A stretch of 24,277 nucleotides of DNA, from the NCBI GenBank assembly GCA_034679905.1, contig JAXDAH010000150.1, positions 1 through 24,277 on the forward strand. The letters run 5' to 3'. Source of the stretch: JASEFH01 sp034679905. GTDB lineage: Archaea > Halobacteriota > Methanomicrobia > Methanomicrobiales > JACTUA01. The notes under the pieces were generated by a model. That model searched no databases and was not told where the DNA came from. It saw only the letters and a list, made by a program, of their open reading frames with translations. The first letter of the stretch is position 1. Each line of letters starts with the position of its first letter. The position numbers were made by a program, and so were the translations under genes. This document shows positions 1 through 6,497 of the stretch, piece by piece.

Positions 1-4
1 GGTT

Positions 5-57
5 GGGGGGGGGGGGGGGGGGCGGGGGGGGGGGGGGCCCCCCCCCCCCCCCCCCCC
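5..57. repeat. Poly-G tract followed by poly-C tract (hairpin or assembly artefact)
   Basis: About 33 bases are G with a single interrupting C at 23, followed directly by 20 C (38-57). The tract is almost perfectly self-complementary. It lies at the window edge, where a sequencing or assembly artefact such as a terminal poly-G is plausible. The adjacent bases 62-92 resemble other GC-rich hairpin repeats in this window, so a distorted copy of a real hairpin is the alternative. Confidence 0.85.
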
Positions 58-61
58 TTCA

Positions 62-92
62 GAATCCCCCTCCCCCCACCTGGTGCGATAGG
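62..92 (+). repeat. Copy 1 of a dispersed intergenic repeat
   Basis: The segment contains CCTCCCCC (69-76), eight bases, then GCGATAGG (85-92). The minus strand of 22181-22204 has the same two 8-mers at exactly the same spacing. The left part, GAATCCCCCTC (62-72) followed by GTGCGAT (83-89), also matches the minus strand of 16233-16257. Three partly overlapping matches suggest a small repeat family. No protein is encoded here. Confidence 0.5.
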
Positions 93-243
93 ATCGGGTA
101 GAGAGCAGCGAGTTGAGAGTGCATGGACGAATTATGCATTGGGCAATCTGCCCCGATATGGCCTCTCGATTATCTGGTATCATATATTGAACCGCTTGAG
201 TCGTATGAAAGAATGTATTCCGTCTATTACCCGGTAGTTCTTC

Positions 244-414
244 ATGAATGCCGTCAAGGTCGGCGCCGCTCTGTTCATCCTCTCCATCGCACTGGGGGCG
301 GTATCGACGGTGTTGGGGGAACCCGGGATCATCCTTCTCGCGTTCGGGGAGGCCCTCCTCCTTGCGGCGGTTATCCTGGTTCTGATCGGCTCGCTCTCTC
401 CCGGGACCGCCTGA
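244..414 (+). CDS. Small membrane protein with two predicted helices, unknown function
   Basis: This is a 56-residue open frame. An in-frame TAG at 235-237 makes ATG 244 the only available ATG start. The product is almost entirely hydrophobic: residues 5-24 and 28-50 read as two membrane helices separated by a short GEP turn. Codons mostly end in G or C, like neighbouring real genes. A TATA-like stretch lies at about 178-188. There is no clear Shine-Dalgarno sequence. I do not recognise a family. It stands alone before the redox cluster and could be a conserved methanogen mini-membrane protein. The main doubt is its short length in GC-rich DNA. Confidence 0.45.
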   Translation: MNAVKVGAALFILSIALGAVSTVLGEPGIILLAFGEALLLAAVILVLIGSLSPGTA

Positions 415-545
415 GCGGCACCCCTCGTCGCCGGACGGCCTGCCGCCCGCTCTCCTGCAGCCTGCATCGCCGGCACCCCCTTGAAAATTCCCCAAAATCA
501 ATCCCTTTTTATCGATCAGGAATATTCCTGGGTCATTCGAGAAAA

Positions 546-557
546 GAATTAAATACT
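546..557 (+). promoter_or_regulatory. Candidate TATA box for the redox cluster
   Basis: An A/T-rich GAATTAAATACT stretch stands out in GC-rich surroundings about 35-40 bases before the zinc-ribbon start. An archaeal transcript would begin about 25 bases further on, giving a very short leader. A second TTTTTATC-like stretch at 506-514 is an alternative. Confidence 0.35.
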
Positions 558-588
558 TGCGGCGCCTTTGAACGTAGAGGTGAAGGCG

Positions 589-828
589 ATGGCAGCCGAG
601 AAACCTGAAGTCAGGAAGGCGGGAGAGAGAGTGGGCCCCGGCAAGTACATCTGCATCGACTGCGGCCATGAGCTCGAGCTCTCCAGTGTGGAGCAGGATC
701 TCCGGAAGTGTCCGGCCTGTGCCTGCGAGGAGTACCAGTGCGTCCCCATGACGCATATCCGCCCGGACATCAAGACACCGGAGGATGTCCTCAATCCGCC
801 TAAGAGGAAGGAGTCTTCCCCAAAGTGA
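589..828 (+). CDS. Rubredoxin-like zinc-ribbon protein
   Basis: This encodes a 79-residue soluble protein with two CxxC knuckles, C22-C25 (CIDC) and C41-C44 (CPAC), followed by C46 and C51. The arrangement is a zinc ribbon that would bind one Zn or Fe. ATG 589 was chosen over the TTG at 568 because a good ribosome site (GAGGTG, about 577-582) lies just before it. The charged C-terminal tail (residues 60-79) looks disordered. It is the first gene of a + strand run continuing with desulforedoxin, an AhpD-like protein and peroxiredoxin, so a role in redox protection or electron transfer is inferred from context. The exact partner is not known. Confidence 0.75.
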   Translation: MAAEKPEVRKAGERVGPGKYICIDCGHELELSSVEQDLRKCPACACEEYQCVPMTHIRPDIKTPEDVLNPPKRKESSPK

Positions 829-898
829 CCGTCGCGGTGATAAACTTCTTATTCTTTTAGACAGCATCAAGCCATTAAAGAAGATGGAGTTCGATTCT

Positions 899-1024
899 AT
901 GGTGAACGTATCCGACGTGGGAGAGGTGTATCTCTGCGAGATATGCGGCAACATGGTCGAGGTCAAGGTGGCAGGCGGCGGGGAGCTCGTCTGCTGCGGA
1001 CAACCGATGACACTGCAGGAGTGA
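899..1024 (+). CDS. Desulforedoxin-type small iron protein
   Basis: This 41-residue protein has C13-x2-C16 and a vicinal C32-C33, with 15 residues between the two pairs. That is the spacing of desulforedoxin and of the N-terminal domain of desulfoferrodoxin, which bind one rubredoxin-like Fe(Cys)4 centre. No superoxide-reductase domain follows, so this is a stand-alone electron carrier. ATG 899 has a GGAG about eight bases upstream. ATG 884, five codons earlier in frame, is possible. The stop TGA overlaps an ATG of the next gene (TGATG), which implies coupled translation. It probably passes electrons to peroxide- or superoxide-reducing enzymes, as inferred from its neighbours. Confidence 0.85.
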   Translation: MVNVSDVGEVYLCEICGNMVEVKVAGGGELVCCGQPMTLQE

Positions 1025-1029
1025 TGGTG

Positions 1030-1374
1030 ATGAAAGACGAAGAGATGCAAAGGCTCGAGCATAAGATCGGGAAGGTCCCCAGGATCTTCCAGGAACTCAA
1101 GGAGCTGGATCCCGAGCTCTACGGCAAGGTGATGGGCCTTGACCAGCTGGTCTGGGCGGATGGCGCCCTCTCCAAGAAGACCAAGAAGCTGATCGCGATC
1201 GCGATCGCCTGCGCCCTTCGCGACGGTCATGCCGTCCGCGCACAGATGGCCGGCGCCAGGCCCCTCGGGATCACCATGCAGGAGGTGGACGAGGCGCTCC
1301 GCGTGACGTTCCTCCTGGCGGGCATGCCCGCGTACGTGTATGGCAAGACGGCCGCCGAGGAAATGTTGAAATAA
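1030..1374 (+). CDS. AhpD-like carboxymuconolactone decarboxylase family protein lacking CxxC
   Basis: This 114-residue protein matches the CMD/AhpD all-helical fold: LSKKTKKLIAIAIA followed by an AGA...GIT..EV segment and a C-terminal helix. In active AhpD proteins a CxxC...H peroxidatic motif falls at the turn after the first conserved helix. Here the equivalent stretch reads GHAVRAQM, so both cysteines and the usual histidine are absent. It therefore cannot use classical AhpD disulfide chemistry. The start is set at ATG 1030 because AGGAG at 1017-1021 is optimally spaced. ATG 1024, which overlaps the desulforedoxin stop, is the alternative. It sits directly before peroxiredoxin, a typical partner for this family. 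A role as a CMD-type decarboxylase, ligand binder or structural partner remains open. Confidence 0.8.
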   Translation: MKDEEMQRLEHKIGKVPRIFQELKELDPELYGKVMGLDQLVWADGALSKKTKKLIAIAIACALRDGHAVRAQMAGARPLGITMQEVDEALRVTFLLAGMPAYVYGKTAAEEMLK

Positions 1375-1397
1375 CACTGCGTAAAAGGGGACCGTCT

Positions 1398-2045
1398 ATG
1401 GAACCCACAGAATCTGTGTATGCACTCCCGAGCCTGGGCGAACCGGCTCCCGAGTTCGAGGCGCTGACGACCCACGGCCCGCTCAAACTGTCCGACCTGC
1501 GAGGCAAGTGGGTCATCCTCTTCTCCCACCCGGCGGACTTCACGCCGGTCTGCACGACCGAGTTCATGGCGTTCATGGAGATCGAGGAGGAGCTGCGGCA
1601 GATGAACGTCCAGCTCCTCGGCCTCTCCATCGACAGCGTTCACTCCCACCTGGCCTGGGTCAAAAACGTGCAAGAGAAGATGGGCGTCGATATCACGTTT
1701 CCCATCATCGCCGACCTGGACATGAACGTCGCGAAGCGCTACGGCATGCTCCACCCCGGCCAGAGCAGCACGGCGACCTGCCGCACGGTCTTCTTCATCG
1801 ACGACCGCGGGATCCTGCGCACCATGCTCTACTACCCCCTCTCGCTCGGAAGGAACATGCAGGAGATCCTCCGCATCGTGCGGGGTCTGCAGACCGCCGA
1901 CGAGTACAACGTCGCCACGCCGGCTAACTGGCAGCCGGGGGACAAGGTCGTGGTGCCCGCGCCCAAGACGCAGAAGGAGATGGAGAAGCGCCTGCAGGAG
2001 GGCTACGAGTGCAAGGACTGGTACCTCTGCTTCAAGAAGGTCTGA
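1398..2045 (+). CDS. Peroxiredoxin, archaeal Prx6-like
   Basis: This 215-residue thiol peroxidase would reduce hydrogen peroxide and organic peroxides. The peroxidatic cysteine is C52 in the PVCTTE motif. Two further cysteines, C205 and C211 near the C-terminus, match the pattern of the archaeal long-tail peroxiredoxins of Aeropyrum and relatives, where the tail cysteine acts as resolving residue. The length is typical of that subfamily. GGGGA lies shortly before ATG 1398. The gene follows the AhpD-like gene by 23 bases, within an apparent redox operon. The reductant may be one of the small iron or zinc proteins upstream or the flavoproteins downstream, which is inference. Confidence 0.95.
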   Translation: MEPTESVYALPSLGEPAPEFEALTTHGPLKLSDLRGKWVILFSHPADFTPVCTTEFMAFMEIEEELRQMNVQLLGLSIDSVHSHLAWVKNVQEKMGVDITFPIIADLDMNVAKRYGMLHPGQSSTATCRTVFFIDDRGILRTMLYYPLSLGRNMQEILRIVRGLQTADEYNVATPANWQPGDKVVVPAPKTQKEMEKRLQEGYECKDWYLCFKKV

Positions 2046-2049
2046 CCAC

Positions 2050-2057
2050 TCTTTTTT
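2050..2057 (+). terminator. Short T-run after peroxiredoxin
   Basis: A CTTTTTT stretch begins five bases after the peroxiredoxin stop. Archaeal termination often needs only a U-tract, so this may end or attenuate the redox transcript before the flavoprotein pair. Confidence 0.35.
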
Positions 2058-2082
2058 AATGCTGTACAGCCAACGGAATGGC

Positions 2083-2691
2083 ATGAAGGTCCTCGCCTTT
2101 GCAGGCAGCCCGAGGAGGCACGGGAATTCGGAGGCGCTCCTGGACTGGGTGCTGGAGTCCATGGGAGAGGAGAAGGATGTCGAGATCCAGAAGATCGCCC
2201 TCGCCGATGTGAACGTCAACCCCTGCCGGGGCTGCAACGCCTGCGAGGTGACGGGACGGTGCGTCCAGCGGGACGACATGGACCGGATCAACGACCTCCT
2301 CCTGGAGGCGGACGGCATCGTGCTCTCCGCGCCCATCTTCTGCATGAGCATCAACGCCCAGGCAAAGGCCCTGATCGACCGGATGCAGGTCCACCGCTCG
2401 CGCAAGTACGTCCTGCACCTGCCCCTCGTCCCCCCGGAGAAGGTGGGCAGGCGCATGGGCATCTTCCTCTCCACCGCCGGGCAGACCTGGGAGAACGTCT
2501 TCGATGGAGCCCTGCCACCCGTGCGGTGCTTCTTCCACCTCGCAGCCGTGCGGGACCAGGACGTGCGCTACCTGATGATCAACGGCGTGGACGCGAAAGG
2601 GGAGATCCTGAAGCATCCCACTGCCCGGGAGCAGGCCCGCCGGCTGGGAAAAGACGTGATCGGGCGGCTGCGGGAGATGCAGGCAGCGTAA
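2083..2691 (+). CDS. Iron-sulfur flavoprotein (Isf family), copy 1
   Basis: This 202-residue flavodoxin-fold protein begins MKVLAFAGSP and carries the GSPRRHGNS phosphate-binding loop for FMN. The compact CX2CX2CX5C motif (C48, C51, C54, C60) would hold the [4Fe-4S] cluster characteristic of the methanogen iron-sulfur flavoprotein family. That family is linked to reduction of O2 or H2O2 with ferredoxin electrons. ATG 2083 is preferred over ATG 2059 because it gives the normal family N-terminus and the same length (202) as its neighbour. It overlaps the next gene by one base (TAATG). It lies next to peroxiredoxin, which fits an oxidative-stress function. Confidence 0.88.
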   Translation: MKVLAFAGSPRRHGNSEALLDWVLESMGEEKDVEIQKIALADVNVNPCRGCNACEVTGRCVQRDDMDRINDLLLEADGIVLSAPIFCMSINAQAKALIDRMQVHRSRKYVLHLPLVPPEKVGRRMGIFLSTAGQTWENVFDGALPPVRCFFHLAAVRDQDVRYLMINGVDAKGEILKHPTAREQARRLGKDVIGRLREMQAA

Positions 2692-3299
2692 TGGCAGTCC
2701 AGGTCCTCGGCATATCGGGCAGCCCGCATCGGCACGGCAACACCGAGACCCTGCTCGACCGCTTCCTCGCCGGGGCGCGGGATGCGGGCGCCGAAACGGA
2801 GAAGGTGATCCTGCGGGATCTCGCCTATACTCCCTGCCGGGGCTGCAACCTCTGCCACCGCAGCGGCCAGTGCGTCGTAAAAGACGATCTGCCGGCTCTC
2901 TTCGAGAAGATCCTGGGTACGGACGTTCTTGCCGTCGCCTCGCCGATCTACACGATGTCAATTACGGCGGAGACAAAAGCCCTGATCGACCGGGCGCAGG
3001 CGTTGTGGGCGCAGAAGTATATCCTGAAGACCCGCTACTACACCCACGAGCATATCCAGCGCCACAAGGGCATCTTCCTCTCCACCGCCGGGCTCGGGTG
3101 GGAGAGCGTCTTCAACACCGCGTTCCCCGTCGTCACCGCCTTCTTCGACATCCTGGGATTCGAGTACTACGACAACATCATCGCCAACGACATGGACCGG
3201 TATGGCGGGATCGCAGGGCACCCCACGGCGCTCCAGGAGGCCTACGAGAAGGGGCGAAAGGTGGTGAACGCACTGGAGACGCTGAAAAAAGAGGTCTAG
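2691..3299 (+). CDS. Iron-sulfur flavoprotein (Isf family), copy 2
   Basis: This second 202-residue NADPH-dependent FMN-reductase-fold protein has GSPHRHGNT as FMN phosphate loop and C49, C52, C55, C61 as the CX2CX2CX5C cluster motif. It shares the SPIYxMSI and GIFLSTAG blocks with copy 1 but is clearly diverged, consistent with an old tandem duplication that may form a heteromeric pair. Its ATG shares a base with the TAA of copy 1, so the two are almost certainly co-translated. The stop TAG at 3297-3299 overlaps the stop of the convergent protease gene. It likely moves ferredoxin electrons to oxygen species or another small acceptor; the true substrate is unknown. Confidence 0.88.
   Translation: MAVQVLGISGSPHRHGNTETLLDRFLAGARDAGAETEKVILRDLAYTPCRGCNLCHRSGQCVVKDDLPALFEKILGTDVLAVASPIYTMSITAETKALIDRAQALWAQKYILKTRYYTHEHIQRHKGIFLSTAGLGWESVFNTAFPVVTAFFDILGFEYYDNIIANDMDRYGGIAGHPTALQEAYEKGRKVVNALETLKKEV
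3285..3290 (-). terminator. T6 run after the M50 protease stop
   Basis: On the minus strand six T follow the protease stop codon by five bases. The run lies inside the 3' end of the convergent flavoprotein gene. It is a candidate archaeal U-tract terminator. Confidence 0.4.
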
Positions 3300-3898
3300 A
3301 GGTACGCCAGCGATCCGAACAGGATCGCGAGCGAAGCGACGATCAGAACCGCGAAGACGACGGGGTTCCACGCCAGCACCTTCCGGCCGTCGAGAATGCT
3401 CACGGGCAGCATGTTGAAGGTGGCGATCATCGCATTTATCTGGAGCCCCATCCTGCCCAGAATCCCGAGAATGCCAAACGGCGGGAAGAGGAGCGCGATG
3501 GCTGCAAACGGGATGCAGAGTGCCAGGTTCGTCAACGGGCCGGCCGCCGAGATCCAGCCGTTCTGCGAGCGGGACGTGGATCCATAGATCATCGTTGCTC
3601 CCGGGGCTGCGAAGACGATGCCGACGAGCGCTGCCATGACGATTGCGATCAGCAGCATGCTGTTATCCTTCTGGAACTCTGCCCAGTAGCCGTAGTGCAT
3701 GGCGGTGAACTTGTGGGCCATCTCGTGCAGCACGAACCCGATGCCCACGGTGAGCAGCGATATCACGAAGAAGACCAGAAAGGTGAAGGGGGTGACCCCG
3801 CCGCGGACGAAGATCAGGGTGAACGCGACGGATATCGCTATCCATGCGACCAGAAGGTCCCGCCACTCGCGTGCGGGTATACGATCGAGTACACTCAT
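3296..3898 (-). CDS. M50 (site-2 protease) family membrane metallopeptidase
   Basis: This 200-residue polytopic membrane protein has the zinc motif HEMAH (H58, E59, H62) in an early helix. A GPLTN loop at 120-124 and LPVSILDGRKV at about 164-174, with D170 as third zinc ligand, follow. These are the hallmarks of intramembrane site-2-type proteases. There is no PDZ or CBS domain, so this is a minimal core enzyme. Hydrophobic stretches cover roughly 15-30, 38-60, 81-103, 122-150 and 178-198. Family members cleave membrane-anchored regulators or process small membrane proteins; the substrate here is unknown. Its TAG stop and the TAG of the convergent flavoprotein lie on the same CTAG tetramer. 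Confidence 0.92.
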   Translation of the reverse strand: MSVLDRIPAREWRDLLVAWIAISVAFTLIFVRGGVTPFTFLVFFVISLLTVGIGFVLHEMAHKFTAMHYGYWAEFQKDNSMLLIAIVMAALVGIVFAAPGATMIYGSTSRSQNGWISAAGPLTNLALCIPFAAIALLFPPFGILGILGRMGLQINAMIATFNMLPVSILDGRKVLAWNPVVFAVLIVASLAILFGSLAYL

Positions 3899-3938
3899 CT
3901 GTTCTCAGTATAGTTGTGAGCTCCTCCCCCTTATAGAG

Positions 3939-4139
3939 ATGGGGAGTGAGGCAGCCGACAACTTCCGCCCGCTGCCGCGGGGACGATGGCCGGACCGCAC
4001 GCATTCGTGCCCCGAATGTGGGCTGATGCTGGATCGGGACGAGGACGCCGCGATATACGCAGACGGGGGCGGCAGTTCGTCCGGGAGTGCCAGTAGAAGC
4101 CCCCGGCTTTCGCCGTGGAGATGTCGAGGCGCCTTCTGA
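3939..4139 (+). pseudogene. Relic of an IS200/IS605-type TnpB zinc-ribbon end
   Basis: In this frame about 3987-4070 encodes RTHSCPECGLMLDRDEDAA. This is very close to the conserved C-terminal zinc-ribbon/RuvC end of TnpB (THxCPxCGxxxDRDxNAAxN). The invariant N after DRD is changed to D, nothing upstream looks like the remainder of TnpB, and the downstream residues are low-complexity Ser/Gly. It is therefore best read as an eroded transposon remnant between the protease and chorismate mutase. The alternative, a tiny genuine zinc-ribbon protein, is less likely. Confidence 0.5.
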
Positions 4140-4153
4140 ATCCAATGCCTGAC

Positions 4154-4164
4154 ATTTTTATCTA
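4154..4164 (+). promoter_or_regulatory. Candidate TATA box of chorismate mutase
   Basis: ATTTTTATCTA is the only A/T-rich block before the gene. Its centre is about 27 bases upstream of ATG 4187, the distance expected between an archaeal TATA box and the transcription start. Confidence 0.35.
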
Positions 4165-4186
4165 CAAACACCCTGAATCATATGGT

Positions 4187-4471
4187 ATGTCCGTCCAGTC
4201 GATCCGGGAGGAGATGGAGGCGATCGATAGCGAGATCATCCGGCTGATCGGGCGCCGGCAGCAGCTGTCGGCGAAGCTGGCCTTGATCAAGCAGGCGGAA
4301 GGGCTCCCCATCCACGACGGGGCCCGGAAGAACCGGGTGCTCGAGCGTGTCCTCGACCTCGCCGTGGAGCAGAAGATCGACCCGGTGCCGGTCCAGCAGA
4401 TCTTCGAGCTGCTGATCCAGATGAGCGAGGAGCGGCAGCGGGAGTGCATGGGCGAGGGGAACCTCCCCTGA
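4187..4471 (+). CDS. Chorismate mutase, AroQ class
   Basis: This 94-residue all-helical protein would convert chorismate to prephenate in phenylalanine and tyrosine synthesis. It starts MSVQSIREEMEAIDSEI, followed by IGRRQQLSAKLALIK. R7, R23/R24, K35, D44 and R47 align well with the active-site Arg, Arg, Lys, Asp and Arg of the AroQ fold. The position after R47 is Lys where Glu is common in the E. coli enzyme. It is a monofunctional minimal enzyme with no prephenate dehydratase or dehydrogenase fused. ATG 4187 is the first start giving the family N-terminus. A TTTTTATCTA stretch (4155-4164) about 28 bases upstream suggests a leaderless or near-leaderless mRNA. It converges with argB. Confidence 0.9.
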   Translation: MSVQSIREEMEAIDSEIIRLIGRRQQLSAKLALIKQAEGLPIHDGARKNRVLERVLDLAVEQKIDPVPVQQIFELLIQMSEERQRECMGEGNLP

Positions 4472-4476
4472 AAAAA
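4471..4476 (-). terminator. T6 run after argB
   Basis: On the minus strand TTTTTT follows the argB stop by a few bases and overlaps the chorismate mutase stop region. It is a plausible U-tract terminator of the arginine operon. Confidence 0.45.
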
Positions 4477-4480
4477 GTGC

Positions 4481-5350
4481 CTAGCGGGAGAGCATGGTAC
4501 CGACGCCGGCATCGGTGAAGAGCTCGAGGAGCAGGTTGTGCCCCCTGTTCCCGTTCAGGATGTGGGCGTTTACTACCCCCTGCCGCACCGCGTCCAGGCA
4601 GGCGGTGATCTTCGGGATCATGCCGCCGCTGATCGCCCCGTTTGCGATGAGGGCGTCGATCTCGGGCACGGTGAGGCGGCGGAAGACCCGTTTGCGCTCG
4701 GCATCCATCACGCCGTCCACATCAGTCAGGTTGACCAGCTTGTACGCCCCCACCGCGACCGCGATCTTTCCCGCCGCGGTATCGGCGTTGATGTTCAGGC
4801 TCCGCCCCTCGCGGTCGATGGCGATCGGGGCGACGACGGGGATGTAGTGGTTGTCGAGCAGGGTCTGGAGCACGGCCGGGTCGACGTGCTCGATCTCCCC
4901 GACGTAGCCGAGATCCACCTCCTGCACTTCGTCCCCATTCTTCACACGCTGCAGCTCCATCTTGCGGGCGAGGATCAGGTTGCCGTCATTGCCCGAGAGC
5001 CCGACGGAGCGGGCGCCCGATCGGGCGATCCTGGAGACGATCCCGTCGTTGATCTTGCCGACGAGCACCATCTGGGCGATCTCCAGCGTCTCCTGGTCGG
5101 TGATGCGGAGCCCGCCGACGAACTTGGGCTCTTTCCCCATCGCCTGCATCTTCTGGGTGATCTCGGGCCCGCCGCCGTGCACCAGCACCACCTTCATCCC
5201 CACGTAGTGAAGCAGCACCGCGTCCTGGATGGTGTTCTCCAGGACGGTCTCGTCGACCATCGCGTGCCCGCCGAGCTTGATCACGATCGTCTTGCCATGG
5301 AACTTCTGGATGTAGGGCAGCGCCTCCATCAGCACCTCCTCGCGCTTCAT
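4481..5350 (-). CDS. argB: Acetylglutamate kinase
   Basis: This 289-residue amino-acid kinase phosphorylates N-acetyl-L-glutamate with ATP, the second step of arginine synthesis. Visible motifs are KLGG (25-28), VHGGGPEI (57-64), GLSGNDGNL in the middle, INADTAAGKIA and a C-terminal GGMIPKI segment, in the family order. Length is normal. Its ATG (5350-5348) overlaps the argJ TGA in an ATGA quadruplet, so translation is coupled. There is no long N-terminal helix of the kind associated with arginine feedback inhibition, which suggests, without proving, that it is arginine-insensitive, as expected alongside a cyclic ArgJ pathway. It is the last gene of the arginine operon. Confidence 0.97.
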   Translation of the reverse strand: MKREEVLMEALPYIQKFHGKTIVIKLGGHAMVDETVLENTIQDAVLLHYVGMKVVLVHGGGPEITQKMQAMGKEPKFVGGLRITDQETLEIAQMVLVGKINDGIVSRIARSGARSVGLSGNDGNLILARKMELQRVKNGDEVQEVDLGYVGEIEHVDPAVLQTLLDNHYIPVVAPIAIDREGRSLNINADTAAGKIAVAVGAYKLVNLTDVDGVMDAERKRVFRRLTVPEIDALIANGAISGGMIPKITACLDAVRQGVVNAHILNGNRGHNLLLELFTDAGVGTMLSR

Positions 5351-6495
5351 GTCGTGTACCTGCCGTTGATCTCCACGTAGCCTTCGGTCAGATCGCATCC
5401 CCAGGCGGTCGCCTCCCCCTCGCCGGCGGCGAGATCCAGGGAGAAGATTACCTTCTTTCCCCGCATCGCCGCCCTGGCCCGGGCCAGATCGGCCGTTATC
5501 TCGCCGTTCTGGATCAGGGTCGTCCGTTCGTCGCCCTCGCCGATCCAGAGGGAGGCACCGTCGGGCTCGAAGTCGACGCCGGCCCGTCCGGCTGCCGCGA
5601 TCACCCGCCCCCAGTTGGGGTCTTCCCCGTAGATCGCGCTCTTGACCAGCGGGGAGGCGACGATGGTGCGGGCGACATCGGCAGCCCCCTCCTCGTTCGG
5701 CGCGCCCTGCACCCGCACCTCCAGCAGCTTCGTCGCCCCCTCGCCGTCGGAGGCGATCTGGACGGCGAGAGAGCGGCAGACCTCCTTCAGCGCATCCGCG
5801 AACTCCGCCTCGTCCACCGGGCCGCTGCGGGCGGTCGCGGTGCAGAAGAGCACGTCGTTGGTGCTGGTCTCGTCCACCACCACGCGGTTGAAGGTCCTCC
5901 GTGCCGCCGTCCGCAGCGCCTCGTGCAGGGCTGCATATTCCACCTCCGCATCGGTATACACGAAGGCGAGCAGCGTCCCCATGTTGGGGGCGATCATCCC
6001 GCTGCCCTTGGCGATGCCGCCCACCGAGAACCCCTCCTTCTGCACCAGCGCGTGCTTCTGGCAGGTGTCGGTGGTCATGATCGCCGTCGCAGCGAGCTCT
6101 TCGGCCGCACCGCTCCTCGCGAGCCGGGGTCCAATAGCCCTCGCCTGCCGTTCGACGAGCGGCAGGTCCAGGTAGCGCCCGATCACGCCGGTGCTCGCCA
6201 CGCCCACGTTCTCTGGGTCGATATCGAGGACCTCGCCCGCGATCTCGCACATGCGCACGGCGTCCGCGTAGCCGCGCCTGCCCGTATAGCAGTTGGCGCA
6301 GCCGCTGTTGGCGATGATCGCCTCCAGCCTCCCCCGGCGAATCCGCTCCATCATCAGCTCGACCGGCGCCGCCCGCACCTGGTTCCGCGTGAAGACAGCG
6401 GCGGCAGCGCCGCTCGCCCGGATGAGGGCGAGGCCGTATTTGCCCTCCTTGATGCCGCCGGCAGATACGCCTTTCACCGCGCAGACGCTCTGCAT
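5347..6495 (-). CDS. argJ: Glutamate N-acetyltransferase (ornithine acetyltransferase)
   Basis: This 382-residue enzyme transfers acetyl from N-acetylornithine to glutamate and so recycles the acetyl group in arginine synthesis. The self-cleavage site is seen at APNMGT/LLAF: cleavage before T174 would leave Thr as the N-terminal nucleophile of the beta chain. Upstream NSGCANCYTG and downstream NRVVVDETSTNDV, GEDPNWGR and the C-terminal EINGRYTT are all family hallmarks. The start at 6495 follows AGGAGTG with good spacing and lies two bases after the stop of the CBS gene. Whether it is bifunctional (also using acetyl-CoA) cannot be told from sequence alone. Confidence 0.97.
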   Translation of the reverse strand: MQSVCAVKGVSAGGIKEGKYGLALIRASGAAAAVFTRNQVRAAPVELMMERIRRGRLEAIIANSGCANCYTGRRGYADAVRMCEIAGEVLDIDPENVGVASTGVIGRYLDLPLVERQARAIGPRLARSGAAEELAATAIMTTDTCQKHALVQKEGFSVGGIAKGSGMIAPNMGTLLAFVYTDAEVEYAALHEALRTAARRTFNRVVVDETSTNDVLFCTATARSGPVDEAEFADALKEVCRSLAVQIASDGEGATKLLEVRVQGAPNEEGAADVARTIVASPLVKSAIYGEDPNWGRVIAAAGRAGVDFEPDGASLWIGEGDERTTLIQNGEITADLARARAAMRGKKVIFSLDLAAGEGEATAWGCDLTEGYVEINGRYTT

Positions 6496-6497
6496 GG

